Assembly (NCBI RefSeq): GCF_049651205.1
Contig: NZ_JBASBR010000012.1
Location: forward strand, 186,001 to 250,000
Source: Castellaniella sp049651205
GTDB lineage: Bacteria; Pseudomonadota; Gammaproteobacteria; Burkholderiales; Burkholderiaceae_B
Direction of reading: 5' to 3'
Length of the DNA stretch: 64,000 nucleotides
This document shows, one piece after another, positions 33,953 to 43,113 of this stretch (its first letter is position 1; every line of letters starts with the position of its first letter). The notes below the pieces were generated by a model. The model saw only the letters and a program-made list of their open reading frames with translations. It ran no database searches and had not been told where the DNA came from. A program made the position numbers and the translations under genes.

Positions 33953-34918
33953 TCAGGTGGTGAGGGGGCGTTTTTCGCCGGCGACGGACTCTCGCAGTTT
34001 GTCACGCACAAACAGGACAGCCCCTATGGGCCACATCAGCACAACCAGCAGCCACGACATGGGATGTGTCAGACGTCGGCCCTGTGGCCGGGCTACCCCG
34101 CGCGTGCGCAAGTGCAGCGAAAAACGTGTATAGCGGGCACCTGCCGCCAAAAATGAGCCCGGCTGATAGCGTAGCCATGGCAAGCAGCACTGCACGGTAT
34201 CGTAGGCCAGCAACCAAAGCCCCAGCGCATGCCGGCTGCCATCCGCCGCCCGTCCCTGACGCGACAGGCTGTCCGCGCTGTCGTGATACACCCTGAAGAC
34301 CTGATTGACGAAGCGGGTGAGATAACCCGCCCGCGCAATGGCACGCCACACCAGGCTTTCGGGGACAAACCCCGGGATGTCTTCAGGAAACGGAAATTGC
34401 CGCAACACATCCGTGCGCAGGCAGCCAAATTTTTCGCCACGCACATGGTGGCGAAAAGTCATGTCCAGCGAGGTGACATCCATCACATCCTGCGGGTACA
34501 TGTCTCCCACAACGCGGCCATCGTCATACGCGCACAGGCCCGTGATGGCCACGTACTGAGATCGCAGACCAGGCGCGATCTGATCCCACACCTGCGCCAT
34601 CTGATAGAGCGCGTTGGGGTCAAGCTCGTCATCGCTGTCGATAGCCACCAGCCATTCGCCACGGGCTTCCCGTACACCATGATTAAAAGCTGTTTTTTTA
34701 TGTTGATTAGGTTGCCAAACGTAACGTATTGGGAAACTGGCTTCCTGTTGCCAACTTCGTACCAGGGTACGGGTTTGGTCGGTGGATCCGTCGTCAACCA
34801 CCACCCATTCAAAATCCTGAAATGACTGCTCTTGGAGCGATCGGTACACACGGCCCAGCGTGTGGGCCCGGTTGAAGGTGGGAGTGACCACGGAAAACAA
34901 ATGACGCCAGCCAGCCAT
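33953..34918 (-). CDS. Family 2 glycosyltransferase
   Basis: A 321-residue GT-A enzyme. SVVTPTFNRAHTLGRVYRSL (about 9-28) and VVVDDGSTDQTRTL give the nucleotide-sugar site, and WLVAIDSDDELDPNAL holds the metal-binding DxD (SDD). The C-terminal 40 residues contain a hydrophobic stretch LVVLMWPIGAVLF that may sit on the membrane. Start ATG 34918 (MAGWRHLF) follows a GAGGAG ribosome site; the longer frame from 35029 crosses a terminator. Acceptor unknown; no other surface-polysaccharide gene is close. Confidence 0.85.
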   Translation of the reverse strand: MAGWRHLFSVVTPTFNRAHTLGRVYRSLQEQSFQDFEWVVVDDGSTDQTRTLVRSWQQEASFPIRYVWQPNQHKKTAFNHGVREARGEWLVAIDSDDELDPNALYQMAQVWDQIAPGLRSQYVAITGLCAYDDGRVVGDMYPQDVMDVTSLDMTFRHHVRGEKFGCLRTDVLRQFPFPEDIPGFVPESLVWRAIARAGYLTRFVNQVFRVYHDSADSLSRQGRAADGSRHALGLWLLAYDTVQCCLPWLRYQPGSFLAAGARYTRFSLHLRTRGVARPQGRRLTHPMSWLLVVLMWPIGAVLFVRDKLRESVAGEKRPLTT

Positions 34919-34960
34919 GCCGGTGAACTCCTCTTGTCTTCTTGGCCTCATGATACCGGC

Positions 34961-34994
34961 AAAAAAAAACCACGAACGCGGATGTCCGTGGTTT
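34961..34994 (-). terminator. Strong Rho-independent terminator after the small basic gene
   Basis: AAACCACG and CGTGGTTT form an 8-pair stem; on the minus strand the stem is followed by a run of at least nine T in total (including stem T). It lies between the stop of the 42-residue gene (35042) and the glycosyltransferase start (34918), leaving only about 40 bases for a separate glycosyltransferase promoter. Confidence 0.8.
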
Positions 34995-35041
34995 CCCCGA
35001 TGCCGAATTGTATGTAAACAATACGGCATGCCAAGCGTAAA

Positions 35042-35170
35042 TTAGACGCGCTTGACCTTCTCGAGCATCTTGAAGATGCCCTTGGGCGAGCGAACAAAAA
35101 GACGCTTGAACGCTTTACCAAGGCAGCGGCGTTCGAGCGTATTGCGCCGCGTGCGTTTGATTTCTGCCAT
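35042..35170 (-). CDS. Unrecognised 42-residue basic protein
   Basis: Too short for ordinary ORF calling. ATG at 35170 to TAA at 35042 encodes MAEIKRTRRNTLERRCLGKA, then FKRLFVRSPKGIFKMLEKVK and a final RV. Sixteen of 42 residues are Lys or Arg, with a single Cys and no hydrophobic stretch. Evidence that it is a gene: an AGGAG ribosome site 8 bases before the ATG, a strong terminator 48 bases after the stop, and a clean codon pattern. Charge and size resemble small ribosome- or RNA-associated proteins, but it is not L34, L36, THX or Sra as I know them. Divergent from uvrA with a 209-base gap. Confidence 0.7.
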   Translation of the reverse strand: MAEIKRTRRNTLERRCLGKAFKRLFVRSPKGIFKMLEKVKRV

Positions 35171-35379
35171 GGAATTCTCCTGGGTGTAAGGCATGCCTAA
35201 ATGCAAAACACGCTATTTTAGCAAACTTCATCGCAATCTTGCATGTGTTGGCGATGGATGGGCGTCATCTGGTAACAAATCCATCCCGCCAGCATCAGCA
35301 CTGCGCGCCCGGCAAGACCTGTTTTAGTGGATCAGGGGTATCCCGCCCATGAGTGCCATGGCCGGATTATCATGGCGCA

Positions 35380-38300
35380 ATGAACGCACCCATCCGCATT
35401 TTTGGCGCCCGTCAGAACAACCTGAAAAATCTGGACGTCACCATCCACACCGGCGAACTCCTGGTCATCACTGGGGTCTCGGGTTCCGGTAAATCATCTT
35501 TGGCCTTTGACACTCTGTACGCAGAGGGCCAACGCCGATACGTGGAAACTTTCTCGCCCTACGCGCGGCAGTTTCTGGATCGTATGGACAAGCCACAGGT
35601 TGATCGCATCGAAGGCATTCTGCCGGCCATTGCCATCGATCAGGTGAACCCGGTGCGCAACTCGCGCAGCACCGTGGGCACGATGACCGAGCTGAATGAC
35701 CACCTGAAGCTGCTGTTTGCGCGTGCAGGACACTTGCACTGCGCCCAGTGCTCGCGGGCCGTACGGCGCGATAACCCCGGCAGCATACGGGCGCAGCTGG
35801 ACGCATTGTGCGCCGCCGCTGATCCTCGTCTGGTGGTTACCTTTCCGGTCAATGTGCCGGGCAATTTTACCGAAGACGAGGTGCGTGGCTTTCTTGAGCA
35901 GCAGGGCTACACCCGGGTATACCAGGCCAAAACAGACCATGCGCCAGAAGCAGGCCAGGCAACACCCAAATCCGCCGGCCTGTCCCGCCGCCTGCAGGTG
36001 ATTCAAGACCGCTTCCGCCTGGGCAACGCAGAGCCCGAACGCGTGGATGAAGCACTGGAAACCGCCCTGCACCAGGGAAACGGCCGTCTGACCATCCACG
36101 CACTGTTCGACGACCACGAAGAAGCCTGGCGATTCAGTGCCGGGCTGCATTGCGCACAGTGCGACATCGAGTACAGCAACCCTTTGCCCAGCACGTTTTC
36201 GTTTAACTCGCCACTGGGCGCCTGCGAAGCATGCAAAGGCTTTGGCCGCGTGATGGGCATCGATTACGGCCTGGTCATCCCCGACGAAACCCGCACCCTG
36301 AAAGACGGAGCCGTCAAACCCTGGCAAACGGCCAGTTATAAAGAATGTCAGCAGGAGATGGAGCACTATGCCCAGAAGGCCGGCATCCGGCTGGACACGC
36401 CCTGGCAGAACCTTACCGATGCAGAAAAAACCTGGGTGATCCACGGCACCCCCGACTGGAAAGGCGGCCGCTCTGCGTGGAAACACCAGTGGTACGGGAT
36501 CCAGCGCTTTTTCGATTGGCTTGAAACCAAAGCCTATCGCATGCACGTGCGGGTGCTGCTATCCAAATACCGCAGTTATACGCCCTGCCCCAGCTGCCAG
36601 GGCTCGCGACTGAAGCCAGACGCCACCTTGTGGCGGCTGGGCCAAAGCACCGAGGCCATTCCGGGATACCCACGGTTCAGTCCGGTGCACGCCCATTGGT
36701 CTACAAAACAGCTGGCTGGCCTACCTGGCCTGGGCATCCACGACCTGATGGGGCTACCCATCGAGCGTGTTCGCGACTGGTTTGAACACATCGAGCTCGG
36801 CCAGCTGCTGGACGAGCCACTGGCCGAGCTTCTGGATGAAGTACGCACCCGGCTGAAGTTTCTGTGCGATGTCGGCCTGGGTTACCTCTCCCTCGACCGG
36901 CAAAGCCGTACGCTGTCGGGTGGCGAGGTGCAGCGCATCAACCTCACCACCGCTTTGGGCACCTCGCTGGTGAACACGCTGTTTGTGCTCGACGAGCCCT
37001 CCATCGGCCTGCATCCCCGTGATATTCACCGCATTGTGCAGGTGATGCAGCGCCTGCGTGATCATGGCAACACGCTGGTGGTGGTCGAACACGATCCGCA
37101 AGTGATGGTGGCCGCAGACAGGATTCTGGACATCGGGCCAGGCCCGGGCGAACGCGGCGGCGATATTGTCTTTGACGGCACACCAACACAGCTGTGTGAG
37201 TCCCACACCCTGACTGGAGACTACTTCAGTGGGCGGCTGCGCATTGAAGCCCCGCGCCCCATGCCCGTAGCCAACAACACTCCGCGTCTGTTGCTGCAAG
37301 GCGTACAGGCCCATAACCTCAAACACCTGGATATTGCCATCCCGCTAGGCCGCCTGGTGTGTCTCACCGGGGTTTCGGGGTCGGGCAAGTCCACGCTGGT
37401 GCAACAAGTGCTTTACCCGGCACTGCTCAAGCGGCTGGGCCGCCCCACCGAAGCCCCCGGGGCTTACGACGCACTACTGGGCGCCGAGCAGATCGCTGAC
37501 GTGGTGATGGTCGACCAGGCACCGATTGGCCGCACAGCCAGATCCAATCCGGCCAGCTATGTCGGCGCATTTGACGCCATCCGCAAACTGTTTGCGGGCA
37601 CAGAGATGGCCCGCGAACGCGGCTACACCCCCGGCACCTTCAGCTTCAATACCGGCGACGGCCGCTGCCCCGGTTGCGGTGGCACAGGCTTTGAACACGT
37701 CGAGATGCAGTTTTTGTCTGATGTTTACCTACGCTGCCCCGACTGCAATGGCCGGCGCTTCCGTCCACAGATTCTTGAGGTGCGTCTCGAGCACCTGGGG
37801 CGCACCGCATCCATCGACGAAGTGCTGGATATGACGGTGAGCGAAGCGCTGCTGTTTTTCGAGGGCCTGCGAGACGTGCAGTGGGGGCTGGCCCCCCTGG
37901 CTGATGTCGGGCTGGAGTACGTCCGCCTGGGCCAACCGGTACCCACGCTTTCGGGAGGTGAAGCCCAGCGGCTCAAGTTGGCCGGCCATCTGGCCACAGC
38001 GGCGAAATCCCGAGCACCGCAAGGCATGCTCAAGGGCAGCCTGCTGCTATTTGACGAACCCACCACCGGCTTGCACTTTGATGACATTGCCCGCCTGATG
38101 CGCGCGTTTCGAAAATTGCTGGCTGCGGGCCACTCCTTGCTGATCATCGAGCACAATCTGGATGTCATCCGCGCGGCCGACTGGGTGATCGACCTGGGCC
38201 CGGAAGGTGGCGACCAGGGCGGGCAGCTGCTGGCTGAAGGCACGCCAGAGACGCTGATGCAGCACGCCGACTCCTACACCGGGCAGGCCCTGGCGGACTA

Positions 38301-41019
38301 CATGCGTCAGCTCGATGCCCCGCGTCTCACCCTGGCTGAGCCCTCGCCCGCACGGCGGCAAGACCCCGCCAGCCCGGATATCCACATCGTCAATGCGCGC
38401 GAGCACAATTTAAAAGGGATCGACGTTCACATCCCCCGCCAGGCCTTTACCGTGATTACCGGTGTATCGGGTTCAGGCAAATCCACGTTGGCCTTTGACA
38501 TCCTCTTCAACGAAGGCCAGCGCCGTTACCTCGAATCGCTTAACGCGTACGCCAGGGCTATTGTTCAGCCCGCAGGCAAACCGGACGTTGATGCCATCTA
38601 TGGCATCCCGCCTACGGTGGCCATCGAGCAGCGCACCAGCCGTGGTGGGCGCAAGTCTACCGTTGCCACCATGACGGAGATCCATCATTTTCTGCGCCTG
38701 CTGTATGTGCGATTAGGGACACAGATGTGCCCGGATTGCCATGTGCCGGTAGCTCCGCAGACACCCGGGCAAATTGTTGCGCAACTACTGCACGATCACG
38801 CCGGCGAGCATCTGGGCCTGCTAGCGCCGCTGGTGGTAGCCCGCAAGGGGTATTACACCGATCTGGCCAAATGGGCGGCCTCACATGGTTACTCGCATTT
38901 GCGGGTGGATGGCCAATTCATACCGGTCAGCCCTTGGCCACGACTGGACCGCTACCAAGAGCACACCATCGAGCTTCCGGTTCGCGACCTGATCGTGGAT
39001 GTGCGCGACGAGAGCAGTCTGCGCGAGGCGGTGCAGGCGGCACTGACATTGGGGCACGGCACCTTCCGGGTGCTGGCCGGTCTGACTGCGCCGGAGCCCA
39101 ATACGCTGGCTGAGCGCCGGGCAGCAGGGTTGGCAGCCAACCCCCGACCACTGACGTTCTCCATCAAACGTGCGTGCCCCAGTTGCGGCACCAGCTTCCC
39201 CGAGCCCGATCCACGGCTGTTTTCATATAACTCCCGCCATGGCTGGTGCCCGGAATGTTTCGGCACCGGGCAGATGCTGGCCGGATTTACCGAAGAACAA
39301 ACGGGCGAAGAATCTGCCTGGCTGGAAGCCCCTGCAGACGATACACCCACCGAATGCCCTGCCTGCCATGGCCAGCGCCTCAATCCGGTGGCACTAGCCT
39401 TTCGCTGGCATGACCGCTCCATTGCACAACTGGCCGCCTTGCCAGTCAGTGACGCCCGGCGATTCTTTTCCAGTCTGGGCACTCAGGGGCGCGAGGCCGA
39501 AATCGCGCGCGATATTCTCAGCGAAATCCGTGGCCGGCTGAACTTCATGATGGATGTGGGCTTGGGCTATCTGGCACTGGATCGGGCCGCCCCCACTCTC
39601 TCGGGTGGTGAGGCTCAGCGGATTCGCCTGGCGGCCCAACTGGGCTCCAACCTGCAGGGCGTGTGCTACGTGCTGGACGAACCCACCATCGGCCTGCACC
39701 CGCGGGATAACCGCATCTTGCTGGAAGCCCTGGGGCGGCTGGAAGGCAACGGCAACACGCTGGTGGTGGTTGAGCACGACGAAGAAACCATTCGTCGGGC
39801 CGAGCACGTGATCGACATCGGCCCGGGCGCGGGGGTGCGCGGAGGCATGGTCGTGGCCCAGGGCACTGTCGAAGACATCGCACACAACCCAGCTTCACTC
39901 ACGGGCCGGTACCTGCGCCATCCGCTGCAACATCCCATGGGCGTGCGGCGACCCGTCGATGCGGAGACGCCGGCCATCGAGATCATCGAGGCCAGCCTGC
40001 ACAACCTGCAGCGCACCAGCGCCCGCGTGCCCCTGGGCCGCTTGACCGTCGTTACCGGGGTTTCCGGCTCGGGAAAATCCACGCTGGCTCGCGAAGTACT
40101 TCTGGACAACCTCAGCCGCCGTATCAACAGCCGCCTGTCCGTACCCTGGCAGGGCTGCCGGGATATCCATGGCTGGGAAGCCATCGATCGCGTCCTCGAA
40201 GTCGATCAGACGCCCATCGGCAAGACACCCCGCTCCTGCCCCGCCACCTATGTGGGCTTTTGGGACGACATCCGCACGCTATACGCCAGCACGCGCGAAT
40301 CCAAGCTGCGTGGCTGGACACGCTCGCGGTTTTCATTCAATACCGGCGATGGCCGTTGTCCCGAGTGCGAAGGCCAGGGCATGCGCACCATCGAGATGAG
40401 CTTTTTGCCAGACGTCAAGGTACCCTGCGAAGCCTGCCATGGCGCACGATTCAGCCAGGAAACCCTGGACGTCCAATGGAACAGCCGCAGCGCAGGGGAT
40501 GTTCTACGGATGGAGGTGGATGACGCCATCGGCCATTTTGCGGCACACCGCAAGATATCGCGAGCCCTGCGGCTGATGCAGGATGTAGGGTTGGGTTATC
40601 TCACGCTGGGGCAGCCATCTCCCACACTCTCAGGCGGTGAAGCCCAGCGTATCAAGCTGGTCACCGAACTCACCAAAGCCCACCTGGATGAAGGCCTGCT
40701 GCACACCGGCCGCGCATCCCGGGCCCCGCATACCCTGTATGTCCTTGACGAGCCTACCGTCGGCCTGTCTACCGCCGATGTGGAAAAATTAATCCGCGTG
40801 CTGCATCGCCTGGTTGAGGCGGGCCACTCGGTGGTGGTGATCGAGCACAATCTGGACATCATTGCCGAAGCCGACTGGATCATCGACCTGGGTCCCGAGG
40901 GGGGGGATCAGGGCGGGCAGGTTGTTGCACAGGGCAGCCCCGAGGCACTGGCCGACACGGCCACCCACACCGGGCGGATTTTGGCCGAGTTTCTACAGCG
41001 CAACGCACATCCGGCATGA
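35380..41019 (+). CDS. Double-length UvrA: two UvrA units fused in one 1879-residue protein
   Basis: Excision-repair ATPase with four ABC domains instead of two. Walker A motifs GVSGSGKSS or GVSGSGKSTL occur near residues 33, 663, 1027 and 1560; signatures LSGGEVQRINL, LSGGEAQRLKL, LSGGEAQRIRL and LSGGEAQRIKL near 512, 857, 1406 and 1750; each Walker B (DEPSIGLHP, DEPTTGLHF, DEPTIGLHP, DEPTVGLST) is intact. Zinc CxxC pairs are present in both halves (CEACKGFG, CPDCNGRRF, CPECFGTG, CEACHGARF). Each half thus resembles a full UvrA; UvrA normally dimerises, so this is a tandem dimer. The second half keeps a UvrB-contact-like insert (about 1100-1250). Start ATG 35380 (MNAPIRIF) preferred over 35353. 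Its TGA overlaps the pabB ATG. Homologues of this type are known in Burkholderiales; a normal uvrA is probably elsewhere. Confidence 0.93.
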   Translation: MNAPIRIFGARQNNLKNLDVTIHTGELLVITGVSGSGKSSLAFDTLYAEGQRRYVETFSPYARQFLDRMDKPQVDRIEGILPAIAIDQVNPVRNSRSTVGTMTELNDHLKLLFARAGHLHCAQCSRAVRRDNPGSIRAQLDALCAAADPRLVVTFPVNVPGNFTEDEVRGFLEQQGYTRVYQAKTDHAPEAGQATPKSAGLSRRLQVIQDRFRLGNAEPERVDEALETALHQGNGRLTIHALFDDHEEAWRFSAGLHCAQCDIEYSNPLPSTFSFNSPLGACEACKGFGRVMGIDYGLVIPDETRTLKDGAVKPWQTASYKECQQEMEHYAQKAGIRLDTPWQNLTDAEKTWVIHGTPDWKGGRSAWKHQWYGIQRFFDWLETKAYRMHVRVLLSKYRSYTPCPSCQGSRLKPDATLWRLGQSTEAIPGYPRFSPVHAHWSTKQLAGLPGLGIHDLMGLPIERVRDWFEHIELGQLLDEPLAELLDEVRTRLKFLCDVGLGYLSLDRQSRTLSGGEVQRINLTTALGTSLVNTLFVLDEPSIGLHPRDIHRIVQVMQRLRDHGNTLVVVEHDPQVMVAADRILDIGPGPGERGGDIVFDGTPTQLCESHTLTGDYFSGRLRIEAPRPMPVANNTPRLLLQGVQAHNLKHLDIAIPLGRLVCLTGVSGSGKSTLVQQVLYPALLKRLGRPTEAPGAYDALLGAEQIADVVMVDQAPIGRTARSNPASYVGAFDAIRKLFAGTEMARERGYTPGTFSFNTGDGRCPGCGGTGFEHVEMQFLSDVYLRCPDCNGRRFRPQILEVRLEHLGRTASIDEVLDMTVSEALLFFEGLRDVQWGLAPLADVGLEYVRLGQPVPTLSGGEAQRLKLAGHLATAAKSRAPQGMLKGSLLLFDEPTTGLHFDDIARLMRAFRKLLAAGHSLLIIEHNLDVIRAADWVIDLGPEGGDQGGQLLAEGTPETLMQHADSYTGQALADYMRQLDAPRLTLAEPSPARRQDPASPDIHIVNAREHNLKGIDVHIPRQAFTVITGVSGSGKSTLAFDILFNEGQRRYLESLNAYARAIVQPAGKPDVDAIYGIPPTVAIEQRTSRGGRKSTVATMTEIHHFLRLLYVRLGTQMCPDCHVPVAPQTPGQIVAQLLHDHAGEHLGLLAPLVVARKGYYTDLAKWAASHGYSHLRVDGQFIPVSPWPRLDRYQEHTIELPVRDLIVDVRDESSLREAVQAALTLGHGTFRVLAGLTAPEPNTLAERRAAGLAANPRPLTFSIKRACPSCGTSFPEPDPRLFSYNSRHGWCPECFGTGQMLAGFTEEQTGEESAWLEAPADDTPTECPACHGQRLNPVALAFRWHDRSIAQLAALPVSDARRFFSSLGTQGREAEIARDILSEIRGRLNFMMDVGLGYLALDRAAPTLSGGEAQRIRLAAQLGSNLQGVCYVLDEPTIGLHPRDNRILLEALGRLEGNGNTLVVVEHDEETIRRAEHVIDIGPGAGVRGGMVVAQGTVEDIAHNPASLTGRYLRHPLQHPMGVRRPVDAETPAIEIIEASLHNLQRTSARVPLGRLTVVTGVSGSGKSTLAREVLLDNLSRRINSRLSVPWQGCRDIHGWEAIDRVLEVDQTPIGKTPRSCPATYVGFWDDIRTLYASTRESKLRGWTRSRFSFNTGDGRCPECEGQGMRTIEMSFLPDVKVPCEACHGARFSQETLDVQWNSRSAGDVLRMEVDDAIGHFAAHRKISRALRLMQDVGLGYLTLGQPSPTLSGGEAQRIKLVTELTKAHLDEGLLHTGRASRAPHTLYVLDEPTVGLSTADVEKLIRVLHRLVEAGHSVVVIEHNLDIIAEADWIIDLGPEGGDQGGQVVAQGSPEALADTATHTGRILAEFLQRNAHPA

Positions 41020-42212
41020 CAACACCCAAAGATCTGGCAGCGCCCTGCAACAACACCCCCGTGTGTGTGTTTGAAAACCGTCTCACCGGCTGGCACCTGG
41101 CCTTGCATCAGTTGCAAGGCCGGATTGCCGTGCACCGGCCGGCGGATCTGCCCGCTGCCTGGGCGGCCATCGAACAAGCCCGTCAGCAGGGCTACTGGGT
41201 GGCCCTGCTGCTGGACTACGAGCTGGGCGAATGGCTGGATGCTTCCTCGGCACGCCCGGACAAAGACACGACAAGCGATACCCCTCGCCTGACCGCCCTG
41301 ATTTTTGCGCGAGCCAGCGAGCACAGTGACGAACCACCCGCCAAGCCAGACCTGCCGCCGGCCGCGGATACACCTGTCACACCAGATAATCCCGATACGG
41401 CCTGGCGCACGACTCCCACCATCTCCCAGGCCGCCCACCAGCAAGCAGTGGACACCATTCGGGGCGGTATCGCACGCGGAGATTACTATCAGGTGAACTA
41501 CACGCTGGCCCTGACGCTGGACTGGCCGCCCCACAAGACACCAGACGAGATCTATCGACAATTGCTGGATCACCATCCGGTGGCCTACGCCGCCTGCATC
41601 CAGGACGAATCGCGCTGGATCGTTTCACTTTCGCCTGAACTGTTTGTCGCTAGACACGGAGATCGTCTAGTGACACGCCCCATGAAGGGCACTGCACCAC
41701 GCGACCCGGATCCGGTGCGCGATCAGGCCCTGGCAAATGAGCTCTTGCACAGCGCCAAGAATCGCGCAGAAAACATCATGATCGTGGATTTGCTGCGCAA
41801 TGATCTGGGACGCATCGCGACGCCCGGCAGCGTCAAGGTAAGCAAGCTGTGTCAGCTTGAAGGCTACCCGTCTGTCTGGACCATGACCTCCACCATCCAG
41901 GCAGAAGCCCCGCAAGCCACGCTGGCAGATGTGATTCAGGCACTGTTTCCGTGCGGATCAGTCACTGGCGCTCCAAAAATTGCCGCGATGCAGGCCATCC
42001 GGCAGTTGGAGCAACGCCAGCGGGGCATCTACTGTGGCAGTGTGGGCTGGCTGGCCCCCAACGGCGATTTTTCCCTGAATGTGGCCATCCGGACACTGGA
42101 AATCCGGGAGAATCAGGCACAATTTGGCGTGGGGGGCGGGATTGTGGCGGATTCGGACGCTCAGGAAGAATGGCAGGAATGCCACTGGAAAGCGAGGATT
42201 CTTCATGCCTGA
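41016..42212 (+). CDS. pabB: Aminodeoxychorismate synthase component I
   Basis: A 398-residue chorismate-utilising enzyme making 4-amino-4-deoxychorismate for folate. The chorismate-binding domain fills the C-terminal two-thirds: GDYYQVNYTLALTLDW, VSLSPELFVARHGDRLVTRP, MKGTAPRDPDP, NRAENIMIVDLLRNDLGR, LEGYPSVWTMTSTI, ALFPCGSVTGAPKIAAM and a GGGIVADSDAQEEW end. The N-terminal third is short and degenerate (WVALLLDYELGEWLD). The ATG overlaps the UvrA stop (ATGA). The amidotransferase PabA is not in the window; it may be shared with TrpG. pabC overlaps the 3' end by 8 bases. Confidence 0.92.
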   Translation: MTTPKDLAAPCNNTPVCVFENRLTGWHLALHQLQGRIAVHRPADLPAAWAAIEQARQQGYWVALLLDYELGEWLDASSARPDKDTTSDTPRLTALIFARASEHSDEPPAKPDLPPAADTPVTPDNPDTAWRTTPTISQAAHQQAVDTIRGGIARGDYYQVNYTLALTLDWPPHKTPDEIYRQLLDHHPVAYAACIQDESRWIVSLSPELFVARHGDRLVTRPMKGTAPRDPDPVRDQALANELLHSAKNRAENIMIVDLLRNDLGRIATPGSVKVSKLCQLEGYPSVWTMTSTIQAEAPQATLADVIQALFPCGSVTGAPKIAAMQAIRQLEQRQRGIYCGSVGWLAPNGDFSLNVAIRTLEIRENQAQFGVGGGIVADSDAQEEWQECHWKARILHA

Positions 42213-42987
42213 TGTCTTGCATCCAACACCAAACAGCACACCTGAGCTCATCGAAACCATGCGGTTGCGTGCGGGCCGCATTGCCCTGTGGCCCTTGCAC
42301 CGCTCACGCCTGTTGGCGTCGGCGGCCAGCCTGGGGTACAAAGCCGACGCGCAGGCACTGGATGCCAAGGTACTGGCGTGCATCCAGAAAACCCTGTCCG
42401 ATGCAAGCCGGCAGCACCCCGTACCAAACGCCCCAGACGCCACTGCGGTGGGCCAGTCGTGGCGGATACGCCTGCTGCTTACCCAAAACGGAGAAGTACG
42501 GCTGACGGCCACTGAATTACCAGAAACCCCCAGCCCGGTGATCATCGCCCTGGCCTGCGATACCCTGCCTCAGAGTAACGATTCATCCTCCGCTGCAGAT
42601 CCGGCCATGCATTGTCTGGACGCATCCAACCCGTGGTTACGCCACAAGACAACGTTTCGGCCGTGGTACCAGGCGGGGCAACAATGGTTGCAAGAGCACC
42701 CAAGCTGCTTCGATCTCATTTATGCCAACCAATCCGGCCACCTATGTGAAGGCAGCCGCAGTACGATATATGTTCAGGATCTGCAAGGGCGGTGGCTGAC
42801 CCCCCCTGTTACCGAAGGACTGCTGCCGGGAGTGATGCGCCAATCCCTGCTGAACAACGGCCACGTCAACGAGGCCCGGCTTAGCCTGCAGGACATACGC
42901 ACGGCGCCCGCCCTGCGCGTCTCGAACGCGCTGCGGGGCTGGTTGGATGCCCGGCTGGCCGGGCCGGCAATCCTCCTGAATATCTAA
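42205..42987 (+). CDS. pabC: Aminodeoxychorismate lyase (class IV aminotransferase fold)
   Basis: A 260-residue PLP enzyme releasing p-aminobenzoate and pyruvate. It shows LIETMRLRAGRIALWPLHRSRL near the start, HKTTFRPWYQAGQQW with the Schiff-base lysine region, FDLIYANQSGHLCEGSRSTI and TEGLLPGVMRQSLL, as in PabC. Start ATG 42205 (MPDVLHPT) lies inside the end of pabB; the longer frame from 42079 is rejected. A pabB-pabC order occurs in other Burkholderiales, often as a fusion; here they are separate but overlapping. A hairpin terminator follows at 43068. Confidence 0.88.
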   Translation: MPDVLHPTPNSTPELIETMRLRAGRIALWPLHRSRLLASAASLGYKADAQALDAKVLACIQKTLSDASRQHPVPNAPDATAVGQSWRIRLLLTQNGEVRLTATELPETPSPVIIALACDTLPQSNDSSSAADPAMHCLDASNPWLRHKTTFRPWYQAGQQWLQEHPSCFDLIYANQSGHLCEGSRSTIYVQDLQGRWLTPPVTEGLLPGVMRQSLLNNGHVNEARLSLQDIRTAPALRVSNALRGWLDARLAGPAILLNI

Positions 42988-43029
42988 CAGGGATACTGAC
43001 AGGAAACACAGTCTGGTCGGAAGAACAGC

Positions 43030-43058
43030 TTTACCCTGACGTCACCATCTATTAGAAT
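43030..43058 (+). promoter_or_regulatory. Candidate promoter before the NlpC/P60 gene
   Basis: TTTACC, a 17-base spacer and TAGAAT. The start would fall near 43065, immediately before the hairpin at 43068-43090 and 50 bases before the lipoprotein gene. Confidence 0.45.
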
Positions 43059-43067
43059 CGGTTGGTC

Positions 43068-43090
43068 GCCCGCAGGGCGGGCACTTTTTT
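43068..43090 (+). terminator. Rho-independent terminator after pabC (or leader hairpin of the next gene)
   Basis: GCCCGC and GCGGGC with loop AGG, then AC and six T. It follows pabC by 80 bases. Because a promoter-like pair ends at 43058, the same hairpin could lie at the very 5' end of the next transcript. Confidence 0.7.
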
Positions 43091-43113
43091 AACCCCGGTG
43101 ATACTCGGCTTTT

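Noticed and set aside
35171..35379. LexA-type site before uvrA (CTGTTTTAGTGGATCAG)
   Set aside because: CTGT is present but the second half is ATCAG instead of ACAG at N8; not a match.
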